DNA of 13,640 nt from Hyphomicrobium_A sp041659545 (GTDB lineage: Bacteria > Pseudomonadota > Alphaproteobacteria > Rhizobiales > Hyphomicrobiaceae): positions 1 through 13,640 of the forward strand of contig JBAZYB010000107.1 of the NCBI GenBank assembly GCA_041659545.1, in the 5' to 3' direction. This document shows, piece after piece, positions 1-7,078 of this stretch. Numbering within the stretch: position 1 is the stretch's first letter; every line of letters starts with the position of its first letter. The translations under genes and the position numbers were made by a program. The notes below the pieces were generated by a model. That model was not told the DNA's origin. It did no database searches and was given only the letters and a program-made list of their open reading frames with translations.

Positions 1-1767
1 ACGCTCAGGTGTGTCGTGCATGTAGACGTCATGCGAGTTCGGGAACATGAACTTCACATCGCCGAGGACATTCTTGGGTCCGGGCGGCTGCTGAAAGCTG
101 AAACTGCGAATATCGACGCTCGACCAATTGATCGAGTTGGCATCGATTTGACGCCCATTGGCGAAGGCGCGCAGATCATATGCGTCGAGCACTGCCTGGG
201 CCGAGTAGCCGCCGCCGAAGATACCAAAGAACCCGGCGCCCGAGCTCTTACGCAACAGCGGAGCGAGCTCCTTCATTTTGATGCCGTCGGGCACGCCCCA
301 ACTCGGCCGGAAGACGACCGTCTTCATGTCGGCGGAAAAGACCGGGGTGGGCCATGACGGCTGTCCGACAATAATCTCGTCGGTGTGGATGACCTTGCCG
401 TTCTTGACGACGCGGGTCAGGAACTCAGGGACGTTATCCCAGACATAGAAATCGCCGAGATCTTCTGGGACCCAGCGCCAGCGCTCCATGTTGATGAGGA
501 TGCGCTGGATCTTGGAATCGCTCGACTGCGGTACCGGACGTGGACCGCCGTTAAGCACCTGACGGGTGCCGTTGCCGACGATGCCGTCGGGGGAGAGATT
601 GTTCGAGCGCTGGAACTCGCGCACGGCCTGCTGCAGCGTCTCGTCGTAAACGCTATCGCTGGCCGGATCGACGGCCGGCACTTTCAGCCGCTGGCGGAGC
701 AGCGAAACTTGCGGATCGGAGCTTCCGGGGCGAATGATGCCGCCCGTTGGGAGCTGCACCGCGAGAGCTGGATCCTCGACCGGCGCCTCTTCCTTGGCAT
801 CGCCGCCACGGAGTTTGACGAGCATCTCGCGCAGCGCATGGAACTGCTGATGCTTGGGATGCAGCGAAGTCAGGTATTCATCGGGCTTCTCGGCAGTGGC
901 GATCTGGCTCAAGACGGTCTTCGGCGGTACCAGCGTCGGCCGCTGGTCCATCAACTGCGATATGCTCGACGGATTGATCCGTCCGCCGCGCGCATAGCGG
1001 GCATACTTGAGAACCGCGAGCGCGACTTGAATTTCGGTGTCAGCCGCCGCTTCGGGGGATAGCGCGGCGACATTCGGCGAGGGCACGCTGAAATCGGCGA
1101 CCGGAAGGCCCCAATTCTCGGCGCGTCCGATTTCGGCGACGATGGCCTTGCCCTTTTCCGTCAAGCCGCTGGTCGAGGCCCAGAGGGGCGTTCCCGTCAT
1201 CTCGCCGTAGTAGGCAGAGAGGGCCTCCAGTTCGTCCTCGTTCGTACGCTTGGAGAGTTCCGGCAGTTTCTCGCGAATGGAGGCGAGAACCGGGTCTGCG
1301 GGCGGCAATACCTGTGCGGCCTGCGTCGTGGATGCAGGGGTGGGATCAGGCAGCGCGGCCGTATCCTTCGGCGGTTCGGCCGGCTTGGCGGCTTCCGCGT
1401 TGGGCGCGCCGGGCTTGGGTGCAGCCGATGTTGAAGCAGCTGCCTCTGGCGCCGGGCTCGCGGTCGGTGCTGCATTGGCCGTTACCGCGGCGGCCGGAGC
1501 AGCCGCATCCGGCGCAGCAGGTGCCGTGCTCGTTGCTTGGGGCGCAGCCGGAGCCGGTGCCTCGGCAGCACTGGCGGGAGCCGAAGTGGCTGCCTGCTTG
1601 GTGCTCGGATCCTCTACCGTCGACGTTGCAACAGGTGTCGGCGTCTGGCTGCCACTCGGCGCCGGCGACACTGGATCGGCAACCGCTACCAGCGAGCCTG
1701 TTACGCAAAGCGCGGCGATCGCGGGCAATAGCCCTGCGCGCGCCGAAACAGCCGTTCTTCTGATCAT
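1..1767 (-). CDS. L,D-transpeptidase, YcbB/LdtD type (partial, C-terminus beyond left edge)
   Basis: Reading the minus strand from the ATG at 1767 gives 589 open codons that run off the left edge. Residues 1-30 look like a Sec signal peptide (MIRRT start, hydrophobic LLPAIAAL, probable cleavage after AVA). Residues 31-155 are an Ala/Pro/Thr-rich linker. A scaffold-like region follows, then a peptidoglycan-binding repeat near residues 350-405 (QVSLLRQRLKV, AVREFQRSNNLSPDGIVG). The start of a YkuD catalytic domain runs from about 437 (FYVWDNVPEFLTRVVKNGK, then FRPSWGVPDGIK, ending DVYMHDTPER). This order is that of the YcbB/LdtD family, which forms 3-3 cross-links in periplasmic peptidoglycan using a cysteine in an HGC motif. 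That motif would lie just past the edge, so catalytic competence cannot be judged. A GGAG-like ribosome site lies just upstream of the ATG. The family call is firm; the exact orthologue is not. Confidence 0.9.
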   Translation of the reverse strand, partial: MIRRTAVSARAGLLPAIAALCVTGSLVAVADPVSPAPSGSQTPTPVATSTVEDPSTKQAATSAPASAAEAPAPAAPQATSTAPAAPDAAAPAAAVTANAAPTASPAPEAAASTSAAPKPGAPNAEAAKPAEPPKDTAALPDPTPASTTQAAQVLPPADPVLASIREKLPELSKRTNEDELEALSAYYGEMTGTPLWASTSGLTEKGKAIVAEIGRAENWGLPVADFSVPSPNVAALSPEAAADTEIQVALAVLKYARYARGGRINPSSISQLMDQRPTLVPPKTVLSQIATAEKPDEYLTSLHPKHQQFHALREMLVKLRGGDAKEEAPVEDPALAVQLPTGGIIRPGSSDPQVSLLRQRLKVPAVDPASDSVYDETLQQAVREFQRSNNLSPDGIVGNGTRQVLNGGPRPVPQSSDSKIQRILINMERWRWVPEDLGDFYVWDNVPEFLTRVVKNGKVIHTDEIIVGQPSWPTPVFSADMKTVVFRPSWGVPDGIKMKELAPLLRKSSGAGFFGIFGGGYSAQAVLDAYDLRAFANGRQIDANSINWSSVDIRSFSFQQPPGPKNVLGDVKFMFPNSHDVYMHDTPER

Positions 1768-1934
1768 TCCTCGGTCTCCAAAAGCGCCTGCAAGCTAGAT
1801 GGAGAAAATGGCCGTGGCTGGGCCGGATTCCGACGCAATCGACTGATTGGCATGTGGCAATCGATGCATAATGGCGTCAAGGCTAACGTGGCGCATAAGC
1901 GCAACAGTTGGGGGACAAACACCGTGAAGACATG

Positions 1935-1963
1935 AAAAAGCCCCGACCGATGGCCGGGGCTTT
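1935..1963 (-). terminator. Rho-independent terminator of groES-groEL
   Basis: On the minus strand, 35 bases after the groEL stop, a 12-bp stem (AAAGCCCCGGCC paired with GGTCGGGGCTTT, one G-U pair) closes a 3-base loop and runs into five T residues. Its position and strand fit an intrinsic terminator for the groE operon. The plus strand has a poorer T tract. Confidence 0.85.
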
Positions 1964-1997
1964 CCCTTTTCTTCCACAGTTGTAGAGAGCGCGGACT

Positions 1998-3644
<1,647 letters not shown>

Positions 3645-3692
3645 ATGGGGGTAGCTCCTGTCGGCTAGAAATAGGGGACGGGCGAAGCGTGA

Positions 3693-4007
3693 TTAGGCGG
3701 CCGCGCGGACGTTGGCCTTGCCTTCGATGACGCCGAAGATGTCGCTCTCTTTCATGATGACGAGATCTTCGCCGTCGATTTTCACCTCGGTGCCGCTCCA
3801 CTTGCCGAACAGCACCCGGTCGCCGGGCTTCACATCGAGGGGATTGACCTTGCCGGTCTCATCGCGACTGCCAGGACCAACGGCGACGATCTCGCCCTGG
3901 ATGGGTTTCTCCTTGGCGGTGTCGGGAATGATGATGCCGCCGGAGGTCTTGGTATCTTCCTCGATGCGGCGGACGACGACACGGTCATGAAGAGGACGGA
4001 ACTTCAT
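3693..4007 (-). CDS. groS: Co-chaperonin GroES (Hsp10)
   Basis: The 104-residue product is the lid of the GroEL chamber. It starts MKFRPLHDRVVVRR, the standard GroES opening. It contains the mobile loop that docks on GroEL (about residues 16-29, EEDTKTSGGIIIP) and the PGDRVLFGKWSGTEV core, and ends with the usual DIFGVIEG segment plus a short Ala-rich tail. Length is normal for the family (about 95-105). The ribosome site is GAGGT at 4014-4018. It is the first gene of the groES-groEL operon, transcribed from the CIRCE-overlapped promoter at 4130-4158, which leaves an untranslated leader of about 115 bases. Confidence 0.98.
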   Translation of the reverse strand: MKFRPLHDRVVVRRIEEDTKTSGGIIIPDTAKEKPIQGEIVAVGPGSRDETGKVNPLDVKPGDRVLFGKWSGTEVKIDGEDLVIMKESDIFGVIEGKANVRAAA

Positions 4008-4129
4008 GGGATCAACCTCATGATGTTGCTTGCGCTTTTTGTTGAATCTGGATGCCCCATTGGAGAGGCATACACGAGAGTGCGAAGCACGACCGTGCCC
4101 GATCGCGGGCAGCTCGGCCCCGCGCCGCG

Positions 4130-4158
4130 TATATGATCAGCGCTGTTAGCACTGTCAA
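4130..4158 (-). promoter_or_regulatory. Housekeeping-type promoter of groES-groEL
   Basis: On the minus strand TTGACA (4153-4158) and CATATA (4130-4135) are separated by exactly 17 bases. This is a near-consensus vegetative sigma-factor promoter. The predicted transcript start is near 4123. The -35 box lies inside the CIRCE operator, so a bound repressor would block polymerase. Confidence 0.8.
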
Positions 4159-4172
4159 GATTGGAGTGCCAG
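4146..4172. promoter_or_regulatory. CIRCE operator (HrcA binding site)
   Basis: TTAGCACTG, nine spacer bases, then GAGTGCCAG. This matches the CIRCE consensus (TTAGCACTC-N9-GAGTGCTAA) at 8 of 9 and 7 of 9 positions. It overlaps the -35 box of the groES promoter, the standard place for HrcA repression of groE with release on heat shock. hrcA is not in the window. Confidence 0.88.
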
Positions 4173-4610
4173 AAAACGCGATCGGCAAGCGGCGCCGGCA
4201 CTATCGGAGTGAGCGCATTAATGAACGATTAGCAGGCCTCGGCGGGGCGGAGGCCGCTGTCGGCGCTCAACAGCCCATCGGCTGCCAACTTCCTCAGTGC
4301 TCCATGACCTGGGCAACGTCTGGTGCACGAACTGGCCAGAGGCTGGGGCATGACCTGGCCCATGATTTGGGCGGGCTCGTGGAGGGGAACTCCTTGTCCG
4401 CGCGCCGAAATTCAATCCCGCGCCGATGTCACGAACTGGCGTCACAAACCCAGGTGGCTCGAAACCATCAGTTGTCCTAGGAACAATTCGGATGGCTCTT
4501 ATTCAGCCCGTTGGAATTCAGCTCAATAGAACCGGCAAGAACTGCCGCCTCCTGCGCCTGTTCTGGCGATGGGCGTTTAAATTCGATTTCGTGCTGATTA
4601 ACAAACTAGA
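4173..4610. other. Long intergenic region without a convincing gene
   Basis: Between the groE regulatory region and the H-NS gene terminator I find no reading frame with a recognisable domain. The short frames on both strands are rich in Arg, Pro and Trp and lack good ribosome sites. One hairpin stands out at 4231-4258 (GGCCTC at 4235-4240 paired with GAGGCC at 4250-4255, extended by AGC/GCT). It lacks a T tract. The decamer CATGACCTGG occurs twice, near 4302 and 4348. Nothing here can be given a function. Confidence 0.5.
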
Positions 4611-4641
4611 AGGCCCGCAGCAGCGTTCCGCTGGCGGGCCT
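4611..4641 (-). terminator. Probable terminator of the H-NS-family gene
   Basis: Inverted repeat AGGCCCGC/GCGGGCCT with an inner AGCG/CGCT stem, 47 bases past the stop of the H-NS gene on the minus strand. It is followed by a weak T-rich stretch (TTCTAGTTTGTT). The stem is strong but the T tract is interrupted. Confidence 0.6.
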
Positions 4642-4687
4642 GTTTCGTTCCTATTCACGCGGCAGCGACTTCTAAATGCCGTTCGCG

Positions 4688-4999
4688 CTATATGGCGAAA
4701 TCAGCGAGCTTGGCGCCCTTGCTCAGCTTTGCAACAAGCCAATTCGGCTTACGGCCGCGACCCGTCCAGGTCTCCGACTTGTTGTCCGGATTGACGAATT
4801 TGGCTGCACTCGATTTACCCCGACCGCGGCCGCCAAACAGCTCTGAAACAGAGAACCCGCGCTTTTCAGCCAGCTGGGCCAAAGCCTGTTTAACTTCAGA
4901 ACGCTCGCGATCCCGGGCCGCAGAGATGGCCTTCTGGACTTTCGCATCGAGCTCAAGAAGGTCCTTCAGCGACAATTTATCTACATTGGGGGTGGCCAT
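4688..4999 (-). CDS. H-NS histone family DNA-binding protein (HvrA-like)
   Basis: The 103-residue product is a small nucleoid-associated protein of the H-NS family. Residues 8-48 form a charged, helical oligomerisation region (LSLKDLLELDAKVQKAIS, then RERSEVKQALAQLAEKRG). A basic linker (GGRGRGK, 57-62) leads to the C-terminal DNA-binding domain, about 67-100, with the family core TWTGRGRKPNWL at 78-89 that contacts AT-rich minor grooves. Such proteins silence or modulate AT-rich and horizontally acquired genes; in photosynthetic alphaproteobacteria the relative HvrA tunes regulatory responses. I chose the ATG at 4999 over an upstream in-frame ATG at 5068 because MATPNVDKLS is the family-like start, AGGAAGGA sits seven bases before it, and the extra 23 residues would read through the leader palindrome. 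The gene is monocistronic, with its own candidate promoter and terminator. Confidence 0.92.
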   Translation of the reverse strand: MATPNVDKLSLKDLLELDAKVQKAISAARDRERSEVKQALAQLAEKRGFSVSELFGGRGRGKSSAAKFVNPDNKSETWTGRGRKPNWLVAKLSKGAKLADFAI

Positions 5000-5032
5000 C
5001 CGGCAGTCCTTCCTAAATGCGTACTTATCTAA

Positions 5033-5049
5033 GGCAATTCGCCATTGCC
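5033..5049. promoter_or_regulatory. Perfect inverted repeat in the H-NS gene leader
   Basis: GGCAAT-TCGCC-ATTGCC is a perfect 6-bp inverted repeat with a 5-base spacer. It lies between the candidate promoter (5065-5093) and the start codon of the H-NS gene. It could be an operator, for example for autoregulation, or a leader hairpin. The function is inferred only from position and symmetry. Confidence 0.4.
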
Positions 5050-5064
5050 ACATGTAGAGGAGCT

Positions 5065-5093
5065 TCAATTACTTTTTGCCTTCATTTTGTCAA
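5065..5093 (-). promoter_or_regulatory. Candidate promoter of the H-NS-family gene
   Basis: On the minus strand a perfect TTGACA -35 box (5088-5093) is followed after 16-17 bases by a weak -10 (TAATTG or AATTGA, 5065-5071). The surroundings are locally AT-rich. The -35 is convincing and the -10 is not, so the exact transcript start is uncertain. Confidence 0.45.
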
Positions 5094-5187
5094 GCCACTC
5101 TAAAAAATCAATCCGACAAAGCTACTGGAAGCATCAGCAGGCGCACAACCGCAGCGAGCAGTTGCGGGCGCGACGTTCTGAAGGTTT

Positions 5188-5216
5188 TTGAAAGATCTTT
5201 TGCAGGCCGCTCCAAT
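5188..5216 (+). promoter_or_regulatory. Possible plus-strand promoter upstream of the structured region
   Basis: TTGAAA (5188-5193), a 17-base spacer, then TCCAAT (5211-5216): 5 of 6 and 4 of 6 matches to the housekeeping consensus. A start near 5223 would place the stem system at 5237-5382 at the beginning of a transcript running towards sodB. It is one of two possible directions for that RNA. Confidence 0.35.
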
Positions 5217-5236
5217 CACAAGCCGGCCGTCGGCGC

Positions 5237-5382
5237 CTGAGGGCGGGGACTTATGTTCAGCCTGCGTTCAGGCGCGCGGCAATAGCGTGTCTCAACCCTG
5301 AACTCCCATCTTCCCCGGAGTGATCCACGGGGGCGCAGCGTTCAGGGTCGCTGCGCCTCCACCCCTCCCTCACCACCCTCAG
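5237..5382. ncRNA. Candidate structured small RNA, possibly 6S-like
   Basis: Nested complementary segments suggest one rod-like RNA. TGAGGG-C-GGGG (5238-5248) pairs with CCCC-T-CCCTCA (5362-5372), and CTGAGGG also matches CCCTCAG at 5376-5382. Inside, ACCCTGAAC (5295-5303) pairs with GTTCAGGGT (5340-5348). The apex has CCCC/GGGG and GGA/TCC, and a small GCCTG/CAGGC hairpin lies at 5260-5273. A competing 12-bp hairpin at 5329-5360 uses the same bases. A closing stem, bubble with side hairpin and bulged apical stem resemble the general shape of 6S RNA, which binds housekeeping RNA polymerase. The side hairpin would be on the 3' side, as in E. coli 6S, if read on the minus strand, where TAATCT at 5381-5386 could be a -10. 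No U-rich terminator is visible on either strand. A structured leader of sodB is the alternative. Structure is moderately supported; identity is speculative. Confidence 0.38.
5329..5360. repeat. Strong 12-bp inverted repeat
   Basis: GGGGGCGCAGCG (5329-5340) pairs with CGCTGCGCCTCC (5349-5360), one G-U pair, around an 8-base loop TTCAGGGT. The loop plus the adjacent stem base repeats the complement of 5295-5303, so this hairpin and the 9-bp pairing 5295-5303/5340-5348 exclude each other or could form a pseudoknot-like contact. Confidence 0.75.
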
Positions 5383-5433
5383 ATTACCCTCTTGCGGGCG
5401 TAGCCCCCCGCGTCCGGCCGCCAGTCATGCCGC

Positions 5434-5458
5434 GGAACCGGCGCGGCGTCGCCGCGTT
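5434..5458 (+). promoter_or_regulatory. EcfG-type general stress promoter of sodB
   Basis: GGAAC (5434-5438), exactly 16 bases, then CGTT (5455-5458). This is a full match to the promoter recognised by EcfG, the alphaproteobacterial general stress sigma factor freed by the PhyR-NepR partner switch (GGAAC-N16-17-CGTT). It lies 76 bases before the sodB ATG with the right orientation. A chance match is possible in GC-rich DNA, but the position ahead of an oxidative-stress gene makes it credible. Confidence 0.6.
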
Positions 5459-5534
5459 GCCATCGCGCATGCGAGCCGGTAGGTTTCCGGCGCAAATCAA
5501 TCCCCTTCCATTCTGCCCAGCCGAGGCCGAGACC

Positions 5535-6134
5535 ATGACCTTCCAACTTCCGCCGCTCCCGTATGCCTATGATGCGCTCGCGCCGTATATGTCGGCAGAG
5601 ACGCTGCAGTTTCACCACGACAAGCATCATCAGGCCTATGTGGATATGGCCAACAAGCTGATCCCTGGCTCGAAATACGAGGGCAAGAGCATCGAGGAGA
5701 TCTGCAAGGAAGCGTACGCCGACAAAGCCCAGCCGGTGATCAACAACGTCGGTCAGGACTACAATCACAACCACTTCTGGCAGTGGATGAAGAAAGACGG
5801 CGGCGGCAACAAATTGCCGGGTGTCGTTCAGAAGCTCGTCGACGGTGCCGGCGGCTACGACAAAGTGCGCAACGACTTCATCGAGAACGGTAAGACGCAG
5901 TTCGGTTCAGGCTGGACGTGGCTGGCCGTCAAGGACGGCGCGCTGGTGCTGATGAAGACACCGAACGGCGAAAATCCGCTGATGCACGGCGCTTCGCCGA
6001 TCCTCGGCTGCGACGTCTGGGAACACAGCTATTACATCGATTACCGCAACGCGCGCCCGAAGTACCTCGAGGCTTGGTTCGACAGCCTCATTAATTGGGA
6101 GCACGTCGAAGAGCTGGCCTCCAAGGCGGTTTAG
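5535..6134 (+). CDS. sodB: Superoxide dismutase, iron type
   Basis: The 199-residue enzyme converts superoxide to oxygen and hydrogen peroxide. The four metal ligands are visible: His27 (LQFHHDKHH), His78 (DYNHNHFW), and Asp160 and His164 in the signature DVWEHSYY. Gln74 in NNVGQDYNH sits where iron enzymes carry their active-site Gln (AAQVWNH in E. coli SodB). The manganese-type Gln position (ANQDSPL) is Gly145 in TPNGENPL. Iron preference is therefore inferred, though some alphaproteobacterial enzymes work with either metal. No signal peptide is present, so the enzyme is cytoplasmic. The frame is open upstream to 5427, but MTFQLPPLPY is the family start and GAGG at 5523-5526 is well spaced before it. 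An EcfG-like promoter lies upstream and a strong terminator downstream, so the gene is probably monocistronic. Confidence 0.97.
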   Translation: MTFQLPPLPYAYDALAPYMSAETLQFHHDKHHQAYVDMANKLIPGSKYEGKSIEEICKEAYADKAQPVINNVGQDYNHNHFWQWMKKDGGGNKLPGVVQKLVDGAGGYDKVRNDFIENGKTQFGSGWTWLAVKDGALVLMKTPNGENPLMHGASPILGCDVWEHSYYIDYRNARPKYLEAWFDSLINWEHVEELASKAV

Positions 6135-6142
6135 CTCTTGCT

Positions 6143-6206
6143 GGCGCCGGCCTCGGCGCTAACAGCCGAAATACCGAAGGCGTCGGCTTGGGCCGGCGCC
6201 TTTTTT
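6143..6206 (+). terminator. Intrinsic terminator of sodB
   Basis: GGCGCCGGCC (6143-6152) and its exact complement GGCCGGCGCC (6191-6200) are followed directly by six T residues. The 38-base interior contains further short complementary stretches. Strand and position, eight bases after the stop, fit sodB. It ends only five bases before the stop codon of the convergent cytochrome gene. Confidence 0.88.
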
Positions 6207-6211
6207 GTTGG

Positions 6212-6553
6212 TTATTTGCTCTGGGGCGCCAGCGAGGAGAGGTAGGTCGTAATGGCCTCGACCTCGTCGGGCTCAAAGACGAACTCGGGCATATCGGGAT
6301 GGCCGGAGATGAGGCCCTCGGCAAGGGCTTCGGCGAGGTTGTCGGGAGGATAACGCGATACGACAACCCTAAAGGGCGGCGCTTCCTTGTGCGTGCTTTC
6401 GCCCTCGGCGCCAATAGCGTGGCAGCGCGCGCAATTGGCTTGCAACAACGCGCGTCCCTTTTCGACGGTGTCCTTATCGGCGCGCAACGGAGAGTTCGCC
6501 AAGATAAGAATGCCAAAAGCGAGGATCGGAATAAAGCGCGCGCCGTTTGCCAT
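6212..6553 (-). CDS. Small periplasmic class I cytochrome c
   Basis: The 113-residue protein carries one heme. Residues 1-25 form a signal peptide (hydrophobic FIPILAFGILILA, probable cleavage after LRA). The heme attachment motif CARCH is at 41-45, and Met88 in GHPDMPEF is the likely sixth ligand. The C-terminal helix (DEVEAITTYLSSL) is the usual class I ending. This is a soluble single-domain electron carrier of about 9 kDa after processing; its redox partners cannot be read from the sequence. GGAAGG precedes the ATG. It is the last of three minus-strand genes (DUF853 ATPase, DUF4236 protein, cytochrome) and lies 72 bases from its neighbour, so co-transcription is possible but not shown. 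It converges on sodB. Confidence 0.92.
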   Translation of the reverse strand: MANGARFIPILAFGILILANSPLRADKDTVEKGRALLQANCARCHAIGAEGESTHKEAPPFRVVVSRYPPDNLAEALAEGLISGHPDMPEFVFEPDEVEAITTYLSSLAPQSK

Positions 6554-6625
6554 CCGCGTTGCCTTCCCAGCTAGCGTATCGTTTCTTGACGTAGCGAGCT
6601 GCAGACAGTCACCGACGTGCGATGG

Positions 6626-6934
6626 CTAGAACCACTGCGGCTGCCACCAATGCAGGGCCGTGCGCACCAGCTCTGGCTGCATCACCCAGGCGAGGCCGAC
6701 CACCGCAACAATCGCCAGCAAGAGCACGATCACGGTGCCTGTCAGCGGGGTTCGGTAGCTCATGCCCGTGCCGGGAATGCCGAGCGTCACCATGCGTCGG
6801 CCGTCGGCGCCGACGTTGATCGTAGCGCCGCGACCACCGAGGCTGGTGCTCACCCGCGACTTGCTCAGATTGACCTTTACGCCGGGAAGAACGCCGACCT
6901 GCTTGCGAAAACGGAAGCCGGGAAGGAAGCCCAT
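6626..6934 (-). CDS. DUF4236 domain membrane protein
   Basis: The 102-residue product has an N-terminal DUF4236 domain (residues 1-62): GFRFRK at 6-11, VNLSKSRVSTSLGGRGATINVG and the strongly conserved end TLGIPGTGMSYRT. One transmembrane helix follows at about 66-85 (TGTVIVLLLAIVAVVGLAWV), then a short Trp-rich tail (HWWQPQWF). The domain's function is unknown; it occurs as a short N-terminal module on many bacterial proteins. I chose the ATG at 6934 over one 36 bases upstream because MGFLPGFRFR is the family start and GAGGA lies just before it. The gene lies 144 bases after the DUF853 ATPase and 72 before the cytochrome, all on the same strand. Confidence 0.85.
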   Translation of the reverse strand: MGFLPGFRFRKQVGVLPGVKVNLSKSRVSTSLGGRGATINVGADGRRMVTLGIPGTGMSYRTPLTGTVIVLLLAIVAVVGLAWVMQPELVRTALHWWQPQWF

Positions 6935-7078
6935 CGTCGATCCTCGTTCGTTAGAAGCTCGAATACCCATTACGCGCCAGTTGGGTCGAGTCGCCCGCCC
7001 GTGCCAACCTATTCTTTGCCGCGGCGGATGAGAAGCGTTGCTGCGACATCCATCTGGGCCTTTGGCGTAGAAGCCACA

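Noticed and set aside
385..1062. A 225-codon plus-strand open frame
   Set aside because: It is antisense to the L,D-transpeptidase, which has a signal peptide, PG-binding repeat and YkuD start in the correct frame. The plus-strand product has no recognisable domain.
1250..1798. Ala/Gly-rich plus-strand frame of 182 codons
   Set aside because: It is the shadow of the repetitive Ala/Pro linker of the transpeptidase; low complexity in both readings.
1795..1977. 60-codon minus-strand frame between groEL and the transpeptidase
   Set aside because: Its start overlaps the groE terminator, and it has no ribosome site or recognisable features.
4004..4201. 65-codon minus-strand frame upstream of groES
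   Set aside because: It spans the CIRCE element, promoter and groES leader, so it would be coding only by chance.
4052..4480. 142-codon plus-strand frame
   Set aside because: It crosses the groE promoter and CIRCE, has no good ribosome site, and shows no domain; treated as non-coding.
4386..4500. GGAAC sequences upstream of the H-NS region as EcfG promoters
   Set aside because: No CGTT follows at 16-17 bases; in one case it is 24 bases away.
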